NCBI GenBank assembly: GCA_019722365.1
Contig: JADFUC010001574.1
Coordinates: forward strand, 124,001-188,000
Reading direction: 5' to 3'
Length of the DNA stretch: 64,000 bases
Source: Lithospermum erythrorhizon
Taxonomy: Eukaryota > Streptophyta > Magnoliopsida > Boraginales > Boraginaceae
Under the pieces are notes generated by a model that was not told the DNA's origin, made no database searches, and worked only from the letters and a program-made list of their open reading frames with translations. This document shows positions 32,960 to 44,281 of the stretch, piece after piece (position 1 is the first letter of the stretch; each line of letters begins with the position of its first letter). A program made the position numbers and the translations under genes.

Positions 32960-35048
32960 ATTAGGTTTAACGGAACCTTATTAAAAACACGTATTCGGTA
33001 CTCTCTTTGCTTGAGAATGATTCTGGTTCGAGACCCTTGTCCAAAATTCGATTCATAAACTTACTTTTTAGTCTTGGCCGAAAGCAGTTAGGAAGTAACT
33101 TAATAGTGGTAACCATATTAATTCTACAGAATAAGTAAATAAAATAGACCATTAAACTATCTGCTAAATATACAACTCTTACCATCTTAATACTTGAATC
33201 TCACAATATATATTAGTGCTCAGAGACCTATATATACTTAAATTCAACGGCAACAACTGCATGCATTTGAATCAGTTATAGTAGGTTGTCAACCAATTAT
33301 GTAAACTACATAACTCTTGTATGCCTAGCATCTCTTACAAGATGCTACCCAGCATTCTTATCTCAGAAAACAGATTAAAGCATGCGATTAAACCAAAGTG
33401 TTGGGATTGAGTCATCTGAAAGCCCACAACGTTGGCAGTGAAATCACTTCAACATGATCCATTGTCATATCAAATGCAACGACTAACAACTTACCCGTAT
33501 CACGATTGTGTCAATTGATTGCTGGCTTTAAAATTGACAAATCTTTTTAAGTGGTGAGATTATTATTACTATACCATTTATATTACGCTAGCATATAATC
33601 ATATGTCCATGCAACATGAAATAATAATGTGCACCATTCAAGAATTCCTCTGATATGGGCCTAGAACCTATTAAAGAGTATTTTTATAAATACTAACTGA
33701 TCTAATTAACATAGGATCCTTAGAGTCCACGAAGTACCACCACCGTGAAATGATCTTGATATCTTCACTTGTTACAATTATATCTTGTCTTATAGGCGAC
33801 TGCGAGGTTGTGGGTAGCTCTGTAAATAAATAAATACAAGAAAATATGATTAGAGAGGTCATTTACAACGACTACAGTTTGAGATTGGGAAAATAAATAA
33901 ATGGAATGATATCTATATACCTCAAAATTCCCAATCACCATGCAAAATATAGGCACTTTATTAAATCATATAAATAAACTTAATAAATATTTTAAATGGT
34001 GAAAAATGCATGTTTGTAATTATCATTCAATTAATCACTGTAATTACACATATTAAAATTAATTAATATAAACTCGATTATCATACATGTCCAGTGTAAT
34101 TATTAACCACCATATTGCCAGAAGAAATATTTATCACCGTATATTCTAAAATATATTAATCTAGTGAAATTGTTACCGTAATTGTTTATAAACTTTTAAA
34201 TTAATTTAAGGAAGTATAATATAAAGGGGTAATTAATTTGTCATCACATAATTAATTACAATTAATTAGGTAGTCATCGACCCAATAATCAATAAAGCAA
34301 AATATAACTAGTCCCATAATTTTGGAAGCAAAAATAAGGAATAAATTGATTGGTTTTCCAAAAATTAAGGCTGCGTCATAATGGAAGCGGGCGACATTTT
34401 AAATGACCCCAAATGCGACAGCATTAATCACATTAATAGGTCATCGTCAGGCGTCATTTATTTTAAATCGGCCCCAATCCGACACGGGCGGCGCCCGTAG
34501 GGTAGTCGTCGACGTTATGGTAATACCATATTTAATTGAACGATTTAATTTAATTCGTTGTAAAATTGTTTTGGAGGCTTAATTTTCTGGTGAAATTGAA
34601 CACATTAAACTTGCATAATTTTCTTGGACAATCCAGCGGTGGATTCATTAAAATAAAATTTTCATATTTAATTATTAATAACGATATAGAAATGTTGTTT
34701 TGGCGTGCACTTGAAAAATTCAAAGTGCCATTTAATGGAAGTCTTCTACGTGCTATGCGGGATAGAAAAAATTAATGCAACATTTTAAAAATTTTACATA
34801 TGCCCCAAACCGTTTTACAAAGCTGTTTTGAAATAAAACAAATTCATCTAATGCTTTTAATTTATGAAACAAATCGTATGAAAATATATGATAATACATC
34901 ATCTAAACATGCCATGTGTAAATCAATAATCAAAGAACATGTGATTTTATTCTCTATTATATTTATCAATTAAATGAGCAAAGTGTCAAATAAAATTGAT
35001 AAAACAAAACAAGCATAAAAATAATGTAAATCAAGCTTTAATTCCATT
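32960..35048. other. Leader / gag-side region of the Copia element, no coding recognised
   Basis: Between the gag remnant and the primer-binding site. Mostly AT-rich, with a short GC-richer patch near 34440-34515. Open frames are short and unlike known gag sequences. It could include an untranslated leader or a secondary insertion. Confidence 0.35.
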
Positions 35049-35058
35049 TCTGATACCA
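35049..35058 (-). promoter_or_regulatory. Primer-binding site of the Copia element (initiator-Met tRNA type)
   Basis: Minus strand reads TGGTATCAGA two bases after the LTR end. This matches the start of the usual plant Copia primer-binding site and fixes 35061 as the LTR boundary. Confidence 0.85.
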
Positions 35059-35060
35059 GA

Positions 35061-35690
35061 TGGAAAATACTATGGATATATGGTATAAATACAAATCCAT
35101 AATTCAGAAGGATCTTCAGTGCTTACACTACCAGCGAATACATATAATTATAATATATGAGCAGTACTTACGGTCGTGAATGCAATTCACCAAAATTCCA
35201 CAGCAGCTTGAATTCTGGCATTAATTTGACTTCCACCAGTCTCTGCTTGTTAATACATATCAAATTAGGTGAAGTATCTACAGTTGGTCGCGCGGAGAGG
35301 TTGAATCAAGAACAGATTTATGCTTTAGTATGAGGTGAACAATAAATCAAGAAAATTCTTGCTTGGAGAATTTACGGCGAAGCTGCCAAGTTTTGATGAA
35401 AAGCTTTCTAATTGTTATGTCATGAAAACCCTAAGTTTGCTTATATGAGGGCTAGGTTAAAAGTGCTTGATAAGCAACCAGGTAACTATTAAACTTGACT
35501 TGTGCTCTATTAGTTCGTTAAGACACTAATGAGGACGCTGTGAGTTGAACTATTTAATTAGCTTAATTAAATAGTAATGAGTCAATATCAATAATCACCA
35601 AGTTATTGATAAATACTAAAATTACTCGAACCAATTAAATAACTATTTAGGTGATTCTATTTATTCAATCGATATTATTCAGAATGAATT
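35061..35690 (-). repeat. Upstream (5') LTR of the Copia element, truncated
   Basis: Direct homologue of the LTR at 27789. Similarity fades after attctatttattcaatcgat near 35680, and sequence beyond that point does not match the other LTR. The outer part of this LTR has therefore been lost, and no target-site duplication can be checked. Confidence 0.8.
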
Positions 35691-37603
35691 CAAATATGTT
35701 TAATTTTTGACAATAGCTCTTACAGGCCTTCACCCGTTGTCTCAATGGTAGATAATTTGACACATGTTTTTGAAACGTTTAGATTCCACTAGGACTTAGA
35801 ATAATATGGTGCATCTGAATACATATTTTTGGCGCGCCCGATCTGATATATAACACAGAGATTCAGTCGATTTTTGTAGTGCACGTGTTAGCATATATTT
35901 TCGCTTCTTGTGTTCATTATATAAGAAAAATATTTTTTATCTTTAGAATGGTATGAGTTGTTACACTATCTGAGACATATTTCTCCTTTATCCATGTTGT
36001 TGAATTGTAATCTGTTAGGCTAAAATCATACACAGGTAAGTTTTTGGAAGGATAGTGTAGCATCTCAGAATCTTTCAGCAGAATTAACCTAGACATGTAT
36101 AATCATAATACCAGCCTTGATTAAAATTTCTAGGCTGTTCATGAGAAATGATATGTTGGCTCTTTGGACATTCAATTTAATTTTTACTATCTCCTTATGC
36201 CTGCACACTCGGATAATTTCATTAGTGTGGTACTCTTTGGACTATAATAGACATAGGTATTAATTAATCAATAAAATTCTGTCCATTATGTTGGATAGAT
36301 TCTTCAAATTATGCCAGTCCCGGTCTCATATAACTGAACTCCTTAATTTTGTGTATTAAGTGAACTCATAATTTATTATTATTTTCAAAATAATAGAAAT
36401 GATAGAAGTGCTTGGAATATTAATGAATTGAATGGATGTAGTTCTAAACCCTTGATCTTACGAACTAGTGATAATCAAAATCATGCACCGGATATATAAC
36501 TAAATGTTCACTTTGAGTCCTAAAATCAAAATCATATTTGCACCATTGGTGTGATTATAATAGGTCTTACATCGATGATTCTTCGGGACATATATATATA
36601 TAATGAATAATAGATATTGCGTTTGTTTCGTTAGATAATCATTAATATATTCGTGATTGGACATTGTTATCTTCCGACGAATATATATCAAATGTCTTTC
36701 CAAATAATAGTATGAATATATTTCAAATGTGTTCGAGATATTCGCGTGAATATCAATCATATTAAAACAAGTGAGACTGAAATCAAATATCAAATATAAT
36801 CGTGTAATAAATCTTGATTTAGGTCCAAGTTTAGAATCTCTATTGATATTATTCTAGTACGGTGAACTAGTCTTTGGACTCGAAATACATCATTAGTAAA
36901 ATCATATAATATATATATTGTGAATACATCACAAATATATTGCAGTGTCATTAAAATCTTGAAGTTTAGTTATTTGATAAATTGTCTTTTGACTTCTAAA
37001 ACCTAATGATTAGTTTCAATATAATGTAATAATCTGAAAAATATCATGCAATCACTATTAACAAATAATGGAAGAAAGCGTAACTAATCACTTACTTTTT
37101 TATACTAGTGGTCAATATTAGATCTGAAGCTGTATGCAAAATATTATAAATTGCGTCTTAATATTTTGAACATTGTTAATTAGTCCCATCTGCTTCCATT
37201 AACAAAATAATAGATAACTCTGACCAAGGGTACAATTAACGAGATGATTATGACGTACTAATTAATAAATTGAAGTAATTCAATGTGAGTATGATAAACT
37301 CAAGCAGTACTACCGTATAAATTATACATGTGTAGTGAATATTCGATCATATATTTATTACATTACTAGTTTTTAAGTCATTCTTAAATTTTAAAGGTAT
37401 ACGAGTAATTAGCCAAATGTAATATATAGGTGAATAAGATAATTCAGTTTATCGATAAAACAATGTTTTATAACCCAAACGAGATAAATGAGATAAGCGG
37501 GATTCACCCATAACAAACAAACGGAGCATCCGTCCCCTCCCAAACCCCTCTCTAAAAACCCCAGCTAAACATATTAAGAAGAAAGGAGGGAGAAAGATTA
37601 TTG
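35691..37603. other. Intergenic region upstream of the PRL1-like gene
   Basis: AT-rich, with a short TA microsatellite near 36588-36602. No coding sequence recognised. The last few hundred bases should contain the PRL1 promoter and 5' UTR; the A/G-rich run just before 37604 is typical of a 5' UTR. Confidence 0.5.
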
Positions 37604-40600
37604 ATGGAGATGGAGTTAGCAGTAGAGCCACAATCCCTAAAGAAGCTAACGTACAAGTCGTTAAAGCGTGCTCTTGATCTCTTCTCCCCTATTTACTCCC
37701 ACTTACCCCCTCCTCATCCCCAAAGGCACCCTCCAATTTTTAATATTCATTTATTTTTAATTTTGAAATCAAGTATTTATATTTATGTTCCAACAATATT
37801 TTGTTTAATAGATATATCAAATATGTACTTATTTTAACATAATAATTTTGATTCTAATCGATGTTACTTGATGATTGTGAGACAAATCGAAGTTATTTGT
37901 GTCCTCTACACGATTTGTTAGTACTTATTATTAACATGATAGTTTTGATTCAAATCGACGTTAGATGATAATTTTGATTCAAATCGAAGTCTACACAATT
38001 TGTTAATTTGTCCAATTGAAAATCAAACTGGACAATATTTTAGGGATGGTGGTAGTGGTTTTTAGTTGAGATGTCATTCAGAGGTGATGGTTAAAGTTTA
38101 GTTATGAACGAAGAGAAAATTTGTTACGACTGGTTAATAAAATACATGGATCGTTCTATGTTAGCTAATGGTCTTTTTGGGTTCTTTTACTTTTTGCAGC
38201 AAGAAGATTCGGACGAGCCATAAGGTTGGTGGAAATTTACAACCTACCTGGTAACTTTGTTTAATTGTCATTAATGGCATCCTGATTTTTACGTTTTCGA
38301 TTTGGTGCGTTATTGATTTCTCGATTTAGTTAAATCTCGAATATGGAGCGGTAAAGGCAGCAACAGCTCAAACGTCTTCTAATGCTAAGGGTGCCTGGCA
38401 AAATGAGGCTCACCAATCGTCTGCTCCTTCAAATGCCCTCGCTCTTCCAGGTAGTTGTTCTTGTCTGGCGTTTGCATTAAATACGTAGTTCCTGTCTTAT
38501 ATGCATGCCCATTTGAAGCATACAATTTTTCGTCATGTCTGCAAACATGTACCCAGGGTCAATTGGTTATTACCTTATTGAATAAGTTTGGCAACAAATG
38601 TAAATAGATAATTTTTCGACCAGAGTATGCAAAACAATGTAGCATGGACAAACATTTAGGAAGATCAATAGAGAATATAGAATCCATCTGAAAGGTTTAT
38701 ACGCGAACATATAACATCGTCGTCCTCTTCATCACCTCAACATCTCGAATAAATGAAGTTTGTTAGCTAAATTAGATTCTTATCCAGGAAGATCATTTGC
38801 TAGTGAAAGGCCTTTAGAAGGATCTTTCTAGGATGACCAGAATTCTTTGTATGTTTAAATTTAAATATAAATTGGAGAAGCGTTTGATTGTGTTGAAACA
38901 CCAACTTGGAACAGAAATCAGTTTGCCCGTGCTATTTTATCTACAATGATTCGATTAATTGATGTCATTTTACCAAGCTGGTCTATACATATCTTGGCAG
39001 GACCAGCAAATTCAGGAGATTCACAGAAGGGAACAGCCCAAAATGATTTGGTGGTTGGTCCAGCTTTGCCGCTGAGGAACCCGTATGTTATAATCTCTTT
39101 GTCATTCTTCTTGTAAATTTTCACAGCAATATTAAAATGCACGTTTTTGGTGGATACATTACATAATGCGAAAATTCTTCTTTTCATATTCCTGGTTTAA
39201 TATATTGGAGAGCTGATTCATCTTTCAAGACTCACAATCCATCTTCTTTTATCTGAGATATGTTTATGTTTCCAGACAAATTTTCTTGTCAGTTAACTGT
39301 AACATCCCCTGGGTAGTTTGTGGATGTTGATTTTATATCTATGAACAGTTACATGCAGACCTGTATCTATGTATTCAAAATCTATATATCTACTTTATAT
39401 GTGTTGACTGTTGATATTGATATGTAGTTTAAAATTCCCGATTCATGTTGCAGGAAGGATGCTGGATTGTCTGGTAGAAGTGATGCTATTGTTCCTTCTC
39501 ACGGATTATCTGAGAGGTTGGGCCTCTTCTTTTTTGTTGCTAGCTTTATCAGCTTCTAATGTAAGATGCTACAAGATTTTCTTACTCTTGCTTAATATTT
39601 TTAACCTTTTCCTGGTTGTTCTGTTAATAAATGGATATTTATGATGTATATTGCGAGAAAATTAAATTTTTTAGGTTATGGATATATGCTTACACATGTG
39701 TGCTTCTTCTGTCTCTTTGATACATCATCTGCTTCTGTATTTAAGATTACCCTCTTCAATCCCTTGAGTGAATACATATGATGACAGTATTGGTGATTGA
39801 GATAGTGTGATGTGTTGTGTTTCACTTTTTTCTGTCAGATGCCTTTACTCATTAGCATCTGAACATTAGCGCTTAGAAAATGTGAAATGGCATTATTAAG
39901 GCACCCGAGGAGGGTAGTTTTTGTTTCTCCTTTCCCCGGTAATCTGGGTTTTCATTTTCAATTAGCACTTTTTTGTCTTATACACTTTTCTTTTTATTAA
40001 ATATGAAGTTTTTCTTGTTTTCTCTAGAAATCTTACAACTGCTGCAATCATGGAAAGAATCCCAAGCAGGTGGCCTCGTCCGGTGTGGCATGCTCCTTGG
40101 AAGAACTATAGGGTACTAATTCTTATTTCTGATATGCATATGGGGGTGTAGTGCCAGGAGAATTGATAGATCTTGTTCAATCCATCATTGTAGCCTTGTT
40201 TTGGTTTACGTAATATATATTTGCAGTAGTTCACCTTAGATAATCTGTATTTCATAAATGGCTGACGATCAACATCTATCCTTGATTCTCATATGTGGAA
40301 TGAGGCACCCCAACTTATTACCCACAGTACAGCATTTGGGAGGATGACACCCTGTCCTATATATGTAACCATTCTTACTCCTTCCCACATGCATAACTTC
40401 CTGTCATCTCTTGTTCTCTAACACTCAGCCAGAGGAGAGAAGACATGAGAGATGGATAATCTTTGTCCGCTCAACTCCATTCCTCACTATAAACCAGCTG
40501 TGGGTTAAAACCAACATTCGTCAACTAGCATTGAACATTTGGTTCTCATAAACTAATTAACATGCTTGTTTCGAAATTGCTTTCATGCGTAGTATGCCTT

Positions 40601-43536
40601 TTATATGCCTTTTATATTACAAACGTTTTCCTTGAATTTTAATTCTGACAAATTTTGTTTTTGACTACGCAGGTCATCAGTGGGCATTTGGGATGGGTGC
40701 GTTCTGTTGCCGTTGATCCAAGTAACTCTTGGTTTTGTACAGGATCTGCAGATCGTACAATCAAAGTAAGCTCCTCAATCAGTTTTCAAAGATAAGAGGT
40801 CCAGAAATTCATGTGTGTTATATAATTGAAGTTCTCAAATTACATTATCTAAATAGTTTCAGTTCATGAGATGAAACAGTTTTCTGATCTTTTTCTTTTT
40901 AATGAATATTCACCTTGAAAAATATGGGACTTGGCTAGCGGAAGACTAAAGCTGACATTGACGGGCCACATTGAGCAAGTACGAGGTGAGTTCCTTATTA
41001 GATTTGAAAGGAGAAATTTATATGAAGCTGAATATGATGCTAAAATTGAAACTAAGGATGTTAGTTAATGAGTAACCATTTTTAATTGGAAACAATTATG
41101 TTCTGCTTATAGGTCTCGCTGTTAGTCCCAGACACACATATATGTTCTCTGCTGGTGATGACAAGCAGGTTAAGTGCTGGGACCTGGAGCAGAATAAGGT
41201 GGGTGTGTGGACTCTTTAGAACTTATAAAACAAAAATACATGTCCTCTCAATATTTTTCTCTAATTTTTCCCCCTACATTCAGGTTATTCGGTCATATCA
41301 TGGTCATTTGAGTGGTGTCTACTGCTTGGCCACACATCCTGAACTTGACGTCCTTCTAACTGGGGGTCGTGATTCTGTGTGTCGGGTATAAATGTGAAAA
41401 TGCCATTTTCTCAGTTTTACAACTACTGAAAGCAATTAATTTTGCACTCTTTTCCAGATGCTGGAAGTCATTTTCTCATGATTGATTCTATGATGGATTA
41501 GGTTTGGGACATACGCAGTAAGATGCAAGTGCATGCACTTTCTGGACATGATAACACTGTTTGCTCTGTGTTCACTAGACCTTTGGTAAGTGACAAGTGT
41601 AGATTCTTGCAGCAAAGGATTTCTGTTGTTAAGTGACCATTACTGACACTAGATGATACAATTAATAAAAATTCTGGCTCCAACCCCCAATACGACATAC
41701 TGGTAGAAAACTGTACTGACACCCATATTATAAAAAACATGCACAAGTGTTTGAAATAATAACCCAGTCGTGGAAATTTGTTCTCTGCATAAATGTGTGT
41801 TGTTCTGTAATCTATGGCTTCGGTTCTCAGGCATTGTCTTCATGTAAATACAGTTTATGCGTCTTCCTTGTTGTAAGCACATGGGTACAGAATCTCTCAG
41901 ATTTTGGTTGTTGTCTTTCTAATCTTCATGCAGCATAGCTATCTATTTGAGAAATCATGATATTATAAACGCCTTAACGCTTCCTCAAGAGGCCCCGCCA
42001 GTTAATTGTTGGAGGTGGGGTCAGCAAAATGATAAGACACAACCTATCCCCCTTCTATATAAATGTAGGTCGTTTCTAATTAACCTATGAAGTTTTCGAA
42101 ACAATGTACTCATCACACAAAAAGGTCAGAACAGCCAGAATTTTAAATCATAATAACTGTTCCGCACGAACTTGTTTGTAACTCCTGTTAAAAAGAGTTC
42201 ATCTCTATGCCTTCTCAATCATTGTTATCAGGACCCACAAGTGATTACTGGATCTCATGATTCAACTATCAAGTTCTGGGACCTTAGATATGGTAACTTG
42301 TTCTTCCAGACAAGTTCAATTCAGTTTTTGAAAGTGTTAATGAATTGTCTCAAATACTGATCAACTACGAATTGTCTCAAATACTGATCTACTGTCTTTG
42401 GCAGGTAAGACGATGTCCACTTCACCACCACAGAAACCCAGCTCCAGTTATATATGTGCATGTCTCTATATAACATTCAAATATAGTCGCCAATTCAAAA
42501 TATGTCTTATCCAACAATTTTTTTCTCTACTATACTTTGAAGTTATTTCAGATCTGCATCTGCTGATAACATTAAAAAATTCAACTTCCTAGAGGCTTAA
42601 TTGTAGATGTACAATATGTCAGGCAATATCATGTTGTACAATCTATCTCAAGTCATCTTGATGCAGTATGTGTAGTAGTTGTGTAATAATCTATAATTAA
42701 GGTCTAATGTATTTAGTGAAGCAAATATTTATTATGGGAAAGTCTGTCGTATTAAACAATTCAACATCACATTGTCATCTTTTAGTTATTAATATAAAAC
42801 AAAATCAAGAAGTAGAGAATAAACTAACGTCCCCAAAGTATCGTTTGCACTTCAGTATCGATTCATCTAAATTATCAGAATTCCCAAATCTTGACCTAGG
42901 TATCCTGCCCAATCCTGGCTGAAACTCTTTGAGGAAAGCATTTTCCGAACATATTATAGCAATTATGTAGTTTCTTGTTTCATTTTTAATACTCTGTACT
43001 TATTAATTTTGACAATTGTTTTATATGACAGTTCGCAGCAAAAAACCATAATCAATACAATGTCAGTTAATGAAGACGGCGTACTAGTTACTGGAGGGGC
43101 TTTTATATGATAAATTTCTGCAAAGGAAAGTTTTGAAACATCATATTTGTTTTTATTACAATGTTTATGAGTTATCTGTTATTTGATTTTTTTACTGGAG
43201 GGGACAATGGGAGCTTATGGTTCTGGGATTGGAGGAGTGGCCACAATTTCCAACAAAGCCAAACCATTGTTCAGCCAGGTATATGTCTTGTGCGTCTGAC
43301 TTCCAGTTGTTTCTTCTTTATTGTGTGTTGAGGGCAAATTTGAAATTTATCATTTCATTGCAGGGTCACTGGAGAGTGAGGCTGGCCTCTATGCTACCAC
43401 TTATGATGTCACTGGTTCAAGGCTGATCACTTGTGAAGCAGACAAGACAATCAAGATGTGGAAAGAAGATGAGAATGCCACTCCGGAAACCCACCCTCTC
43501 AATTTCAAGCCACCAAAAGACATCCGACGGTTTTAG
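37604..43536 (+). CDS. PRL1: PRL1-type WD40-repeat protein (spliceosomal NineTeen complex), about 16 exons, damaged
   Basis: Pleiotropic Regulatory Locus 1: nuclear WD40 protein of the NineTeen/Prp19 complex, acting in pre-mRNA splicing, defence and sugar/hormone responses. Exons seen: 37604-37725, 38200-38250 (end uncertain), about 38356-38450, 39001-39082, 39454-39516, 40028-40112, 40673-40765, 40922-40985, 41113-41198, 41284-41385, 41502-41585, 42232-42292, 42405-about 42450, 42552-42594, 43032-43099, 43201-43278, 43364-43536. The N-terminus has the family's [20 protein letters not shown]. Then come [20 protein letters not shown] and WD repeats with [72 protein letters not shown] and [15 protein letters not shown], ending DIRRF. 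Lesions are GC instead of GT at 37726, no AG before 40922, a broken frame in the exon at 42405 and in 42552-42594, and no GT after 43099. The family is secure; integrity is not. Confidence 0.87.
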
Positions 43537-44281
43537 TGGTGTTGGAGACAAGAAACCACGGTTTCAGGCATCCGACGGTCTGTGTAGGACAAGAACCACA
43601 AAGTTATCTTGTTGTAGGGTCCTCGGTTCTTTTGTTGGCGTAAGGTGCAACCAAACCGTTAGATTGTATGATCTGGTAGAACTATGTTTTTTGTTGCACA
43701 CCAGATGATGATTATATGAGTTTATTCTGATAAATGTTTTTTAACGTTGGTCTCTAAAAAATGTATAACAACATACGGAGTACAATGTTTACTTTTGTTA
43801 TCCTCCCCAATGTATAATCTTTTGTTAAAGATTGTTGCATTGGTTCCAACGGAATATACTTCTCCTTTCAAGCTTCTCTTTCTTAAAGATTGTTAGCTGG
43901 GACTTTTATCAGCTTTATTTTTTAGTTGAATCTAAATATTTTTTATTCGCTGCTATATAATACCTGATAAAATATATAAATTTAAAAAAAAATTTGAAAA
44001 TTGTGATTTTTATCGATATATTATATAATATAAACAAAAATATTTAAGATCAAACTTAAAAAAAAGTTATGCCCATCAAAAAGTTGAGTTTGTCTTTGTG
44101 AAGTATAAAGCATGAGAAAATGTGCATTTAGAAATGTAAAACGAAATGTAAAACGACAAGTAATTAGAAAGGATGACGATTATACAAAAACAGGAGAAGA
44201 AAGAATGTTGTCATTTGCAGTCCACAGAAGCGATTTTCAACATACAAGCATAGTCACTGTACTGAAAAACAAGTGAAATGC
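43537..44281. other. Convergent intergenic region between PRL1 and the DUF724 gene
   Basis: Holds the 3' flanks of both genes. The segment 43940-44060 is an AT-rich hairpin-like stretch related to those near 11990-12090 and 60550, probably a MITE fragment. No coding sequence. Confidence 0.5.

Larger units (their letters stand above)
27789..35690 (-). mobile_element. Decayed Ty1/Copia LTR retrotransposon, minus-strand orientation
   Basis: Two direct copies of the same terminal sequence lie at 27789 and 35061, both starting tggaaaatact. Next to the right-hand copy, the minus strand reads TGGTATCAGA at 35058-35049, a typical initiator-Met tRNA primer-binding site, which sets the orientation. 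Decayed coding signals follow in Copia order on the minus strand: a gag CCHC-knuckle-like stretch near 32440-32385; an integrase C-terminal motif like TPQ-NG-ERR near 31550-31510 followed by MVRSM; the reverse transcriptase motif IDDILII at 30399-30382; and an RNase H-like TTE...AGR.MLIKKFVD block near 29860-29740. Every domain is broken by stops and frameshifts, so the element cannot be active. The upstream LTR is cut short after about 35690. The lineage within Copia is not determined. Confidence 0.85.

Noticed and set aside
38918..39187. Minus-strand open frame of 89 codons
   Set aside because: It lies antisense over the PRL1 exon at 39001-39082 ([21 protein letters not shown] on the plus strand) and its intron flanks; the plus-strand reading has homology and correct splice sites.
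41498..41938. Frames of 63-82 codons on both strands
   Set aside because: They overlap the PRL1 exon at 41502-41585 or the following intron; no independent homology.
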